64,000 bases of DNA from contig NZ_KE383978.1 of NCBI RefSeq assembly GCF_000423105.1, positions 157,135 to 221,134 of the forward strand, given 5' to 3'. Position 1 is the stretch's first letter. Each line of letters starts with the position of its first letter. The notes under the pieces were generated by a model. It was not told the DNA's origin. It saw only the letters and a list, made by a program, of their open reading frames with translations, and did no database searches. The stretch comes from Halalkalibacillus halophilus DSM 18494 (GTDB taxonomy: Bacteria; Bacillota; Bacilli; Bacillales; Alkalibacillaceae). A program made the translations under genes and the position numbers. This document shows, piece after piece, positions 1 through 7,949 of the stretch.

Positions 1-445
1 GTGGGTCGACGGATGGCAGGTCGACCCCAAGTAGTTCAATCCCGTTTTCACGAAAAAAATCGCCTAATTCGTCATCTATTACGGGGAATGTTTCCGGAAA
101 TACGTGATCATCTTTCCAAGCGTTCGTTTTCAAGATTACTCGTTTTACTTCAGATAAATCTTCGTCCGCAAAGTCATTCACATTAATAATCTCCTTAGTA
201 GAAACATCTACTACAAGTGCTTCACCAACAAACACGTGAAGTGGCAGTTGTTCGATTGTCATGCCGTGTTCGTTGAAGTGGTACGGCGAGTCGACATGTG
301 TCGCGGTGTGGCAGCTTGTTGAAATCTGTCCTACATTTACTGAACCAGTTTCTTCTTTTGACCAAGTTAGCTCGTAGGAAAAAGGTGTGTCCCCTGGCCA
401 AGTTGGCGTACGCCCATTTAACTTTCTAGAAATATCATAAATCAT
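1..445 (-). CDS. kynB: Kynurenine formamidase (arylformamidase), C-terminus outside window
   Basis: Hydrolyses N-formylkynurenine to kynurenine in tryptophan breakdown. The minus frame is open from an ATG at 443-445 to the window edge, so about 148 N-terminal residues are present and the end is missing. It shows the metal-binding signature of the cyclase/KynB family, HTATHVDSPYHF, about 50 residues in, preceded by the usual N-terminal DISRKLNGRTPTWPGD. A GGAGG lies 7-8 nt before the ATG. It follows kynU on the same strand after 15 nt, so the two genes are almost certainly one transcript. The tryptophan 2,3-dioxygenase expected in this pathway is not in the window and may lie beyond position 1 (inference). 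Confidence 0.88.
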   Translation of the reverse strand, partial: MIYDISRKLNGRTPTWPGDTPFSYELTWSKEETGSVNVGQISTSCHTATHVDSPYHFNEHGMTIEQLPLHVFVGEALVVDVSTKEIINVNDFADEDLSEVKRVILKTNAWKDDHVFPETFPVIDDELGDFFRENGIELLGVDLPSVDP

Positions 446-460
446 ATTTATAAATCCTCC

Positions 461-1735
461 TTAAGCTATAACGCCGCGTTCATTTTTGTAATTTTTATAG
501 AGTTCTTCTTTCATTATTTTTTCCATGACTTCGACAGTGTGGAAAACATCCGTATAAGTGACATAAAACGCAACTGGTGCTAAACGAATCACGTTTGGTG
601 CGCGGAAATCTGGGATGATTTGATGTGCTTTTAAGGATTTACATATACGTGCAGCATCCGGGTGCTCTAAACATACATGGCCACCACGACGCTCGTCATC
701 TAGTGGATTACCAATCTCGAACCCGTAATCTTCTAATTTTTCCTTTACCAAAAACATAAGAAAAGCCGTTGCTTGAAGTGACTTCTCCCTAATCTGATCA
801 ATTCCAGCTTCCTCAAATAAATCCATCGATCCAATCAATGGTGCAACACTTAAGACATGCGGCGTTCCAATTTGAAACGCTCCAGCATCCTCCGCAGGGG
901 TAAAGGTATGCTCCATGTCAAATTGTTTTTGTTTATCAGATCCAAACCAACCTGTTAATCCGGGGGTGCGCTCAAAATGTTTTTCGTGGACAAATAAGCC
1001 CGCAACGCCGCCTGGACCGCTGTTTACATATTTATAGTGACACCAATACGCAAAATCAACGCCATGTTCATGAAACTCGTGTGGAATAGCACCAACGGAA
1101 TGACACCCGTCGAACCCGATTAAAATTCCACGTTCATGCGCTGCAGTTGTTAATTTCTCCACATCTAATAACTGACCACTGCGGTATAAAACGGTAGGAA
1201 GGACGATTAATGCAATTTCATCTGTCATTGCCGCGATGAGGTCATCTTCACTAATTGTCCTACCATCCCGGCTTTTTACCTGGACAAGATGCTCTTCTGG
1301 GTCGTATCCGTGTAACTTTAATTGACTTTGTAACGCATAAATATCAGATGGGAAATTTAATTCATCTGCTAAAATTTTCGTGCGTGTTCCGGAAGGCTTG
1401 TAAAACGTACTTACTAATTGATGTAAGTTAGTCGTCGTCGAGCCTGTCACTACAACTTCTTCTTTTTTTCCACCGACAAGTCCAGCTACCCTTGCTCCGA
1501 GGTTTTCAGCCATGTAAAACCAAGGATGTTCCCCGCCAGTCCATCCATCAATTCCTAATGTGCGCCAAGCGTCCGTTACTTGATGTAAAGTCTTTTCCGC
1601 TCGTTTGGACATTAAACCAAGGGAGTTTCCATCTAAATAAATTTGCTCCTCATTTATATAAAATTCCTGTTTAAATTTCTTTAATGGGTCTTGTTGATCT
1701 AATTTTTCTGCGAAGGCTTTCGTTGCTTCAAACAT
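461..1735 (-). CDS. kynU: Kynureninase
   Basis: PLP enzyme that cleaves kynurenine to anthranilate and alanine. At 424 aa it has the family's usual length. Near the N-terminus it has YLDGNSLG, and the PLP-binding lysine is K235 in WCHYKYVNSGPGG, with D209 and H212 (FDGCHS) as the usual cofactor contacts. The start at 1735 is preceded by AGGAGGG at good spacing. It is the upstream member of a kynU-kynB transcript, and a flavin reductase gene points away from it. The anthranilate it makes could feed tryptophan resynthesis, but no trp genes are visible here. Confidence 0.95.
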   Translation of the reverse strand: MFEATKAFAEKLDQQDPLKKFKQEFYINEEQIYLDGNSLGLMSKRAEKTLHQVTDAWRTLGIDGWTGGEHPWFYMAENLGARVAGLVGGKKEEVVVTGSTTTNLHQLVSTFYKPSGTRTKILADELNFPSDIYALQSQLKLHGYDPEEHLVQVKSRDGRTISEDDLIAAMTDEIALIVLPTVLYRSGQLLDVEKLTTAAHERGILIGFDGCHSVGAIPHEFHEHGVDFAYWCHYKYVNSGPGGVAGLFVHEKHFERTPGLTGWFGSDKQKQFDMEHTFTPAEDAGAFQIGTPHVLSVAPLIGSMDLFEEAGIDQIREKSLQATAFLMFLVKEKLEDYGFEIGNPLDDERRGGHVCLEHPDAARICKSLKAHQIIPDFRAPNVIRLAPVAFYVTYTDVFHTVEVMEKIMKEELYKNYKNERGVIA

Positions 1736-1847
1736 CCTAATCCCTCCTAAGTTGATTTCAATATATCATAATTGAGGTAATGATGGCTCGTTTTCTGTTA
1801 AACTATGAAAAGATAGAAATGCGAATTCAGAAGGGAGCAACATCATA

Positions 1848-2402
1848 ATGAGACAACCAACAGACCGCACTGTAATGCATAGTTATCCAGGAATGGTAGC
1901 GATTGTTACAACTCACTATAAGGAACAAGATAATGTCATGGCAGCGGGGTGGCATTCATACATTTCATTTGATCCCCCGATTTATGGTGTAGCAATTGGG
2001 CACGAACGCCATACATATAATATTGTAAAACAAGCTGGAACATTTGCGATTAATTTTCTCCCGATGGAAAAGGCTGAATTTATTCAACAATCCGGAGTTT
2101 ATACAGGAAAAAATACCGATAAATTTTCACTCTGCGAAATGGGCTTTGACCGTGGTATTACAACCGACGCTCCGATTCTGCATGATGCTTACGTGGCTTA
2201 TGAATGCCACACGATTGATGTAAATAAATACGGCGATCACGACTGGTTTGTAGGAGAAATGAAGAAGTTCTACCGGGATCCTGACTTATTCCAATCGGAT
2301 GGACTTCCAGATGATGAAAAATTAACGATTCCGCTTTACCTCGGGCGTTCTGTTTACACTACAACAGGCGAACGAAAAGAGTTCCGAATCGATCAAGACT
2401 AG
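1848..2402 (+). CDS. Flavin reductase-like FMN-binding protein
   Basis: A 184-residue protein with the split-barrel fold of the flavin reductase-like family. Visible family features are the N-terminal PGMVAIVTTHY strand, the loop NVMAAGWHSYISFDPP with the typical S-x-DPP segment, and the later strand GTFAINFLP. Such proteins bind FMN and either reduce it with NAD(P)H or act as oxidoreductases on unknown substrates. The substrate cannot be told from sequence. It starts 112 bp from the divergent kynU and lies 19 nt before pabA on the same strand, so it may share a transcript with the p-aminobenzoate genes. Confidence 0.8.
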   Translation: MRQPTDRTVMHSYPGMVAIVTTHYKEQDNVMAAGWHSYISFDPPIYGVAIGHERHTYNIVKQAGTFAINFLPMEKAEFIQQSGVYTGKNTDKFSLCEMGFDRGITTDAPILHDAYVAYECHTIDVNKYGDHDWFVGEMKKFYRDPDLFQSDGLPDDEKLTIPLYLGRSVYTTTGERKEFRIDQD

Positions 2403-2421
2403 CGAGAAGAGGCGATTCCGC

Positions 2422-3006
2422 ATGATTTTAATGATTGATCATAATGATTCGTTTACGTATACGATTGTTGATTATATAGAACAGTCAGGAAAAGAAGTAG
2501 AAGTTTTAAATGTCTCTGAACTAACATTGGACAAGGTCATTCAACGGAAACCAGAAGCAATTTTTCTTTCACCCGGGCCAGGAAACCCTAATGATTACTC
2601 CGTTACAATGGAAATCTTGCAGGCAACCTATCAAACCATACCAACATTCGGTGTTTGCTTAGGATTTCAAATGATTGTCCAAGTTTTTGGAGGAAAAATC
2701 GTTACTGCTCGTCAGCCAATGCACGGGAAAATAGCTCAGCTGACACATGATTCCAAAACGATATTTGAAGGTGCAAACTTGCCACTTCCCGTCACCCGTT
2801 ACCACTCTTTGATTGCTGAGAAAGCGTCGGTTCCTCCGGCGTTGATTATTTCTGCAACAACTAACCTTGGAGAAGTCATGGCAGTTCGTCATCAAAAATT
2901 CTCGATAGAAGCTGTTCAATTTCATCCAGAAGCGATTTTAACGGAAGATGGATTAGCGATGATCAAACAATTTATAGAGTTATACGTTACCGAGAAAGTG
3001 AGCTGA
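2422..3006 (+). CDS. pabA: Aminodeoxychorismate synthase glutaminase subunit
   Basis: Class I glutamine amidotransferase of 194 aa that supplies ammonia to PabB for folate synthesis. The nucleophile is C79 in GVCLGFQ and the other catalytic residues are H168 and E170 in FHPEA. The oxyanion strand SPGPGNP is present. PabA and TrpG cannot be separated by these motifs. The assignment as PabA rests on the next gene, a PabB-PabC fusion that starts only 5 nt after this stop. In some bacilli one such subunit serves both pathways, so a dual role is possible. Confidence 0.88.
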   Translation: MILMIDHNDSFTYTIVDYIEQSGKEVEVLNVSELTLDKVIQRKPEAIFLSPGPGNPNDYSVTMEILQATYQTIPTFGVCLGFQMIVQVFGGKIVTARQPMHGKIAQLTHDSKTIFEGANLPLPVTRYHSLIAEKASVPPALIISATTNLGEVMAVRHQKFSIEAVQFHPEAILTEDGLAMIKQFIELYVTEKVS

Positions 3007-3010
3007 AACA

Positions 3011-4744
3011 ATGACGGATGTAAAATTGACCTTCCAATTCAAGCACCGGATGTTGCCAAATGAAGCGATGGAATTTACTAATCCTATTAAAATCTTAACC
3101 ACAACAAAAGTGGAGGAGGTTCCTGAAATAATAGAATCGGCAGAAGCCTATCAAAAACAAGGCTATTATGTTGCTGGATATGTGAGTTATGAAGCTGCTG
3201 AGGCAATGATGCCGAACGTATCTTTTCATCAACCAAAAGAGCTCCCGCTTATTTGGTTTGCTGTATTTGAAGGGTATCATCAGCCAACGGGTAATCAAGC
3301 AACAACCTATGTATCTACCGAATGGAATCCTGATATTAATCGTGAGCAATTCAATCAGTCAATCGACGAGATCCATCGTTGTATAAAACAAGGAATCACG
3401 TATCAAGTCAATTACACATTCAGGCTGCGAACGATACTTGAACAAATAGATCGTGAAGCCTGGTTTTATCAACTAGCAGAAGCACAGCAAGCGAATTATG
3501 CGGCTTTTATTCAAACAGAGAGTCACGGCATTATTTCCGCCTCCCCTGAGTTGTTTTTTGCGTGGGAGGAATCCCTTATCGAAACGCGCCCGATGAAAGG
3601 GACCGCAAAAAGAGGGAAGACGTATGAACAGGACCAGCGTCAAATAGCATCCTTGAAAAACTCCGAAAAAGAACGTGCTGAAAATGTCATGATTGTAGAT
3701 TTATTGAGAAATGATGTCGCGCGAATTGCGAAAACAGGGTCTGTAAAGGTGCCCAACTTATTTACGGTAGAAACGTATCCAACTGTCCATCAAATGACTT
3801 CAACGATTCAAGCGAAACCCAAGCCTAATACGAAGTTATGGCAAGTTTTTCAGGCGTTATTTCCCTGTGGATCAATTACTGGTGCGCCCAAAATGAGTAC
3901 AATGAAAAAAATCTATGAACTTGAGACAAGTCCACGTGAAGTCTACTGCGGGGCAATAGGTGTATTGATGCCAGAAGGTAAAGCTGTATTCAATGTTCCG
4001 ATTCGTACGGTGATTTATAACCGTGCTACACAAGAGGCTACATATGGTGTGGGTGGTGGAGTCACATGGGATTCCTCGGCGGAAGGTGAATTTGAGGAAA
4101 CCGCCTCAAAAGCAAAAGTTTTAAATAAGCGTACGATTCCTTTTCAGTTACTCGAAACCATGCGAGTCAACGCACAAACGATTGATTATGAAAAAGAACA
4201 TAAAAGCAGATTACTAGCTTCCGCCTATTACTTTCAAATACCAGTTACAGAGCAGGATGTAGATACAATTTTTCACAAAATCAAAGCGGAAACGAAATAT
4301 GAGCGTTCTGTTAGATTATTAGTTGCACAGGACGGATCCTGGTCGTATCAAGAGAAAGAGAAGTCTCCATCTCGTAAGGATATTTTGAGGTTTTCCTTAG
4401 CAGAGAAACCCGTTGACGCAGAGGACATCTTTCTCTATCACAAAACAACAGAGCGCACGGTGTACAAAAATCGCCTAATCGCCGGTGTTGATGATACTTT
4501 GTTATACAACCGATCCGGGAAAATTACCGAATTCACAACAGGAAATCTAGCATATTTAAAAGAAGGTCGCTGGTACACTCCTCCTGTACAAGACGGATTA
4601 TTAGCTGGGACCTATCGAGAGTTTTTGCTTAATGAAGGGAAACTCGAAGAACGGTCTTTACCATTAGATGAGTTAAATCAAGTGGAAGAAATAGCTTACT
4701 TTAATAGTGTTCGTGGGTGGATTTTAATTGAAAATTTAAAATAA
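3011..4744 (+). CDS. pabBC: Fused aminodeoxychorismate synthase component I and aminodeoxychorismate lyase
   Basis: 577 aa in two parts. Residues 1 to about 370 are a chorismate-binding enzyme that turns chorismate plus ammonia into 4-amino-4-deoxychorismate; ETRPMKGTAKRG (about 191-202), LLRND and CGSITGAPK (about 286-294) are visible. Residues about 378-577 are a fold-type IV PLP lyase that releases pyruvate to give p-aminobenzoate, with PLP lysine K478 in HKTTER, the motif TEFTTGNL, PPVQDGLLAGTYR and a final NSVRGW. Together with pabA this makes a complete chorismate-to-pABA set. Other folate genes are not adjacent. Confidence 0.92.
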   Translation: MTDVKLTFQFKHRMLPNEAMEFTNPIKILTTTKVEEVPEIIESAEAYQKQGYYVAGYVSYEAAEAMMPNVSFHQPKELPLIWFAVFEGYHQPTGNQATTYVSTEWNPDINREQFNQSIDEIHRCIKQGITYQVNYTFRLRTILEQIDREAWFYQLAEAQQANYAAFIQTESHGIISASPELFFAWEESLIETRPMKGTAKRGKTYEQDQRQIASLKNSEKERAENVMIVDLLRNDVARIAKTGSVKVPNLFTVETYPTVHQMTSTIQAKPKPNTKLWQVFQALFPCGSITGAPKMSTMKKIYELETSPREVYCGAIGVLMPEGKAVFNVPIRTVIYNRATQEATYGVGGGVTWDSSAEGEFEETASKAKVLNKRTIPFQLLETMRVNAQTIDYEKEHKSRLLASAYYFQIPVTEQDVDTIFHKIKAETKYERSVRLLVAQDGSWSYQEKEKSPSRKDILRFSLAEKPVDAEDIFLYHKTTERTVYKNRLIAGVDDTLLYNRSGKITEFTTGNLAYLKEGRWYTPPVQDGLLAGTYREFLLNEGKLEERSLPLDELNQVEEIAYFNSVRGWILIENLK

Positions 4745-4809
4745 AACAGCAATATGCTATGATTTGTGTACTAATGTAAGGATGAGATGAAGGTTTGGAG
4801 GCGAAGGTG

Positions 4810-5835
4810 ATGATTGATTTAAGAAGTGATACAGTGACGAAACCGACGCAGTCGATGCGAGAAGCGGGGTACCATGCAGAAGTCGGCGATGATGTGTATG
4901 AAGAAGATCCAACCGTTACTATGTTAGAAAAAAAGACCGCTGAAATATTAGGAAAAGAAGCGGCACTTTTTGTAACAAGTGGGGTGCAAGGTAATCAAAT
5001 TGCAGCTTTAACACATTGCCAACCAGGTAATGAAATCATTTTAGAGGAAAACTCACACCTGTTTTACTATGAAGGTGCTGCCATTTCAGCATTTGCTGGC
5101 GTGCAGCCCAGAACTATTAGAGGAACACGTGGGACGATGGCCTCAGCTGATGTAGAAGCGGCGATTCGACCAGAGGATGTCCATTTGCCGGAAACAGGCA
5201 TGATTTGTGTGGAAAATACGCATAACCGTGCTGGAGGCGCAGTTGTTCCAGTGGAATCGATGAAAGAAGTAAAAGAAGTAGCAGATCGTCACAAAATACC
5301 AGTCCATCTAGATGGTGCAAGACTTTTCAACGCGGTTGCAGCAACTGGTATTTCCGCAAAAGAGTACGCCCAACACGTAGATACGGTACAAATTTGTTTA
5401 TCAAAAGGCCTCGGTGCTCCTGTAGGTTCGATGATTGCTGGCTCAGAGTCGTTCATTAAACAAGCACGCAAATGGCGTAAACGTTTAGGTGGAGGGTTAA
5501 GGCAAGTAGGGGTTATTGCAGCTCCCGCATACATCGCTCTTACCGAAATGACGGAGCGACTAGTCCATGACCATGCCCACGCGAAACAATTAGAAGCTGG
5601 CATCCTCGATGTAGGGTTCGAAATAGCGGAGCGGGTGGATACAAATATTGTATTAATGGATGTGACCAGCACAAACGTCTCAGCAGCAGAGATGATTAAC
5701 CTCCTAGATCAAGAAGGAGTAAAGGCTGTTGCATTCGGACCACAAACAGTGCGATTCGTCACGCATTACGATGTGGAAGAAATAGATATAGAAAGAACAA
5801 TAAATATCTTAAAAAAGGTAAAAGATGTGGTATAA
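4810..5835 (+). CDS. ltaA: Low-specificity L-threonine aldolase
   Basis: PLP enzyme of 341 aa that splits threonine or allo-threonine to glycine and acetaldehyde. It begins with the family hallmark MIDLRSDTVT. H83 (ENSHLF), D168 and R171 (HLDGARLFN) and PLP lysine K199 in CLSKGLGAPVGS are present. A TTG at 4795 is in frame, but GGAGG at 4797-4801 would lie inside that extension. The ATG at 4810, 8 nt after the GGAGG, is therefore the better start. A second threonine-to-glycine route, kbl-tdh, lies at 25.5 kb. Confidence 0.92.
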   Translation: MIDLRSDTVTKPTQSMREAGYHAEVGDDVYEEDPTVTMLEKKTAEILGKEAALFVTSGVQGNQIAALTHCQPGNEIILEENSHLFYYEGAAISAFAGVQPRTIRGTRGTMASADVEAAIRPEDVHLPETGMICVENTHNRAGGAVVPVESMKEVKEVADRHKIPVHLDGARLFNAVAATGISAKEYAQHVDTVQICLSKGLGAPVGSMIAGSESFIKQARKWRKRLGGGLRQVGVIAAPAYIALTEMTERLVHDHAHAKQLEAGILDVGFEIAERVDTNIVLMDVTSTNVSAAEMINLLDQEGVKAVAFGPQTVRFVTHYDVEEIDIERTINILKKVKDVV

Positions 5836-5836
5836 T
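5809..5836 (+). promoter_or_regulatory. Promoter for the lytic transglycosylase gene
   Basis: An extended -10 element, TGgTATAAT (5828-5836), has a perfect TATAAT and a weak -35 (TTAAAA, 5809-5814) 16 nt upstream. It lies across the 3' end of the threonine aldolase gene, 37 nt before the next start. Confidence 0.6.
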
Positions 5837-5873
5837 AGAAAAAAATGTCGGTAAATTACTTGGGGTGGATACG

Positions 5874-6539
5874 ATGATGGATGTGAATTTTTTTCAAGCG
5901 ATGATGCATTATCAACAAGCGATGGGACGTCAAAATGGCGTGTCGAATCATAATCAACTTGGTGGCATGAATGGAGACCAAAACTCTGCGAATGCATTTA
6001 GTGACCTGTTACAAATGCAATTAAACGGAGTGGGTAGTCATGCAGCAGCCCCGGTTAGTGCTTCGGGTTCCAATAGTAGTTGGGAATCTCTGTTCTTGCC
6101 AGGATCCGCACCACAGTACACACCAGCCTTTGAATCTGCACAGGAACAAACGATTAAACAGCTGCAAACGCAGCCTTCTGATTATGATTCTATTATTGAT
6201 GAAGTTTCAAATCGTTACGGTGTAGACGGTGATTTAATTCGTTCGGTCATTCAAGTAGAATCTAACTTCGACCCATCCGTTGTAAGCCATGCCGGAGCAG
6301 AAGGCCTTATGCAGTTGATGCCTGGCACAGCCCAAGGATTGGGTGTAACAGATTCATTTGATCCAATGCAAAATATCGATGGTGGTACTCGCTTCTTAAA
6401 AGATATGATCGACCGCTATGACGGAGACATGGAATTGGCGCTTGCCGCTTATAACGCTGGACCAGGAAATGTAGATCGATACGGCGGCGTCCCTCCATTC
6501 GAAGAAACACAGAATTACATAAAGAAATTATTAGGATAA
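5874..6539 (+). CDS. Lytic transglycosylase with SLT domain
   Basis: 221 aa. Residues about 103-221 form a soluble-lytic-transglycosylase domain, which cuts peptidoglycan glycan strands. The catalytic glutamate is E129 in VIQVESNFDP, followed by GLMQLMPGTA and ALAAYNAGPGNV, all standard for the family. The first 100 residues are rich in Q, N, G and S, have no clear signal peptide, and look like a flexible linker. A GTG at 5865 is in frame but overlaps the GGGGTGG that serves as ribosome-binding site, so ATG 5874 is chosen. It resembles the YjbJ-type proteins of bacilli. How it is exported is not apparent from the sequence. Confidence 0.85.
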   Translation: MMDVNFFQAMMHYQQAMGRQNGVSNHNQLGGMNGDQNSANAFSDLLQMQLNGVGSHAAAPVSASGSNSSWESLFLPGSAPQYTPAFESAQEQTIKQLQTQPSDYDSIIDEVSNRYGVDGDLIRSVIQVESNFDPSVVSHAGAEGLMQLMPGTAQGLGVTDSFDPMQNIDGGTRFLKDMIDRYDGDMELALAAYNAGPGNVDRYGGVPPFEETQNYIKKLLG

Positions 6540-6548
6540 CTAATAGAG

Positions 6549-6586
6549 AGTAGTTCCATTTTGAGTGGAGCTGCTTTTTATTTTTG
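6549..6586 (+). terminator. Rho-independent terminator after the transglycosylase gene
   Basis: A 10-bp stem with two G-U pairs (6549-6558 with 6566-6575) and a 7-nt loop is followed by TTTTATTTTT. Confidence 0.8.
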
Positions 6587-6920
6587 TTTAGACAATTAAA
6601 GATGAAGATTATTTTGTGAGCGGTACGATGGGACGAAATTATATCCAGAAAAGTGACCACATATACTCGAGGCTTTAAAACCAACAATGCAGGAGATTTG
6701 CTATATAGATAAACTGATCGATCAATTAGCGAAAGGAAAAACGATGGGGAAGATTTTGCGAAAATAGAGGTTAACTGTGTAAATATTAAATTTTTTAGCA
6801 GTTTTAGATGCAAAATTAATCACTTTTCTTTAGTTAGGTAAAATTTCTAAGATATATTGTTTTCACAAAATGTGTAAAATTTAAAGTAACACGTTTTATG
6901 GAAAGGGGCATACAGTATAA
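6587..6920. other. Gene-poor spacer with a lone repeat unit
   Basis: No convincing gene. It holds one copy of the TATCCAGAAAAGT word (6642-6661), the same unit that is arrayed at 25.2 kb and 39.0 kb, and a 26-codon open stretch (6687-6767) with no ribosome-binding site. It may be a decayed remnant of an older gene. Confidence 0.45.
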
Positions 6921-6948
6921 TTGTTTGAATATTTATATTGTATATGAT
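6921..6948 (+). promoter_or_regulatory. Possible promoter of the toxin-antitoxin pair
   Basis: TTGTTT (6921-6926) and TATGAT (6943-6948) are separated by 16 nt. The predicted transcript start falls at or next to the ATG at 6954. That would make the mRNA leaderless, consistent with the absence of a Shine-Dalgarno sequence there. Confidence 0.4.
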
Positions 6949-6953
6949 ATATT

Positions 6954-7406
6954 ATGGCTATAATCAAATATTTAGAGAATGAACAAGGTGAGCAGCAAGC
7001 TTTTGATGAAATATCAAAAATTGCAGAAAAGGGTAAAGAATACCCATTATATGCTGAGTTAGCTTCATTTATTCTGCAAGGCTTGGATCTTTTAGAAGAT
7101 GTTGGTGTTCCGCCAGATGGTGAACTTATACTAACAGGTAGGAATGCAAAAGACCATCTTAGGACATTTAAGATATACAAACCTCTCAAACATCACTCTC
7201 CGTTAATGGAATTTAGAATTAATTGGGAACAAATTGGTGCTTTTAGAGCTATTTTTTTCAGTATAGAAAAAGATGGAAAGGAAATACTATACTTCACAAG
7301 ATCTTTGATTAAACAATCAACTAGTGATCCTGCTTTCGATAAAATTATTGAAGAAAGCGAATTGATGTTCAGGAAGTTTATGATAGATCAAAACAAAGGA
7401 GATTGA
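6954..7406 (+). CDS. HigB/RelE-like toxin (phage Gp49-like family)
   Basis: 150 aa. The arrangement fits the HigB-type mRNA interferase family: an N-terminal helix pair (EQQAFDEISKIAEKGKEYPLYAELASFIL), then LEDVGVPPDGELILTGRNAKDHLRTFKIYKP and a strand EFRINWEQIGAFRAIFFSIEKDGKEILYFTRSLIKQ that resembles the RVFFfi..g..ivlLhgF.KK core. Members cleave mRNA on the ribosome when their antitoxin is lost. The next gene, 5 nt downstream, is an XRE DNA-binding protein, and the toxin-first order is typical for higBA. The start lacks a visible ribosome-binding site. Toxicity is inferred from family and context only. Confidence 0.65.
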   Translation: MAIIKYLENEQGEQQAFDEISKIAEKGKEYPLYAELASFILQGLDLLEDVGVPPDGELILTGRNAKDHLRTFKIYKPLKHHSPLMEFRINWEQIGAFRAIFFSIEKDGKEILYFTRSLIKQSTSDPAFDKIIEESELMFRKFMIDQNKGD

Positions 7407-7411
7407 TTCTA

Positions 7412-7738
7412 ATGACTAAGAATCATGAGGATATAAAAAAGATTTTGAGTGAAGTTCCTGGTGCTCATGAACATATTATGAAACCATCCGTACAAAAAGG
7501 GAAATTATTAATAAAGCGTAGGATGGAGTTAGGGATGACGCAAAAAGAAGTGGTTGAAGCAATTAAGAAAAATGGTGGCTCGATCACGCAAGCGACACTC
7601 TCAAGAGCAGAGGGTGGAGATTCCGGAATAACAAATGGTACTTTTGATAAAATTGTTGAGATACTCGGTGGAGTGGAAGATATAAAAATGACTTTTAAGG
7701 ATTTGCCCAAAAGACCAAAAGAAATAACTTATATGTAG
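7412..7738 (+). CDS. XRE-family antitoxin (HigA-like)
   Basis: 108 aa with a helix-turn-helix in the middle (about residues 35-75: IKRRMELGMTQKEVVEAI, then ITQATLSRAEGG). It would bind the promoter and neutralise the upstream toxin. A TTG at 7403 is in frame but only 1 nt after the GGAG; ATG 7412 has better spacing (10 nt) and is used. The stop codon TAG (7736-7738) is directly followed by the terminal inverted repeat of a 150-bp palindromic element, so that element may have landed at the very end of this gene. Confidence 0.68.
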   Translation: MTKNHEDIKKILSEVPGAHEHIMKPSVQKGKLLIKRRMELGMTQKEVVEAIKKNGGSITQATLSRAEGGDSGITNGTFDKIVEILGGVEDIKMTFKDLPKRPKEITYM

Positions 7739-7888
7739 TAATGAGGCTGGGACAGAAGTGTATGAAGCCATGAATATTCCGAACAAAGCAGATAAAAAGC
7801 GCAGTCTATTTCAGGAGCGAGTTAGTCGCACCGCCTTTTTATTGTTCGGATTTTCATATTAACACTTTGATTTGTCCCAGCCTCATTA
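7739..7888. mobile_element. MITE-like palindromic element with 16-bp perfect terminal inverted repeats
   Basis: The ends are TAATGAGGCTGGGACA (7739-7754) and its exact reverse complement (7873-7888). Inside, AAGTGT/ACACTT and CCGAACAA/TTGTTCGG also pair, and the centre has a small GCGA-GTTAG-TCGC hairpin, so most of the 150 bp can fold into one long hairpin. It has no coding capacity. Elements ending in GAGGCTGGGACA are, from general knowledge, widespread in Firmicutes intergenic DNA. It could act as a bidirectional terminator here, because it lies between converging genes. Confidence 0.8.
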
Positions 7889-7949
7889 TTTGGTAAAAGC
7901 ACTTTTGCAATCTTTTATGAACTGAATTGGTTTATTTAATTTAACACCT

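Noticed and set aside
1..186. Open frame on the plus strand at the window start
   Set aside because: It is the antisense shadow of kynB, which shows clear family motifs on the minus strand.
2422..3006. Assignment of the glutaminase gene as trpG
   Set aside because: The motifs do not exclude it, but the next gene is a PabB-PabC fusion and no trp gene is nearby.
6687..6767. 26-codon open stretch in the spacer after the transglycosylase gene
   Set aside because: Its end faintly resembles a dehydrogenase C-terminus, but it is too short, has no RBS, and cannot be supported as gene or pseudogene.
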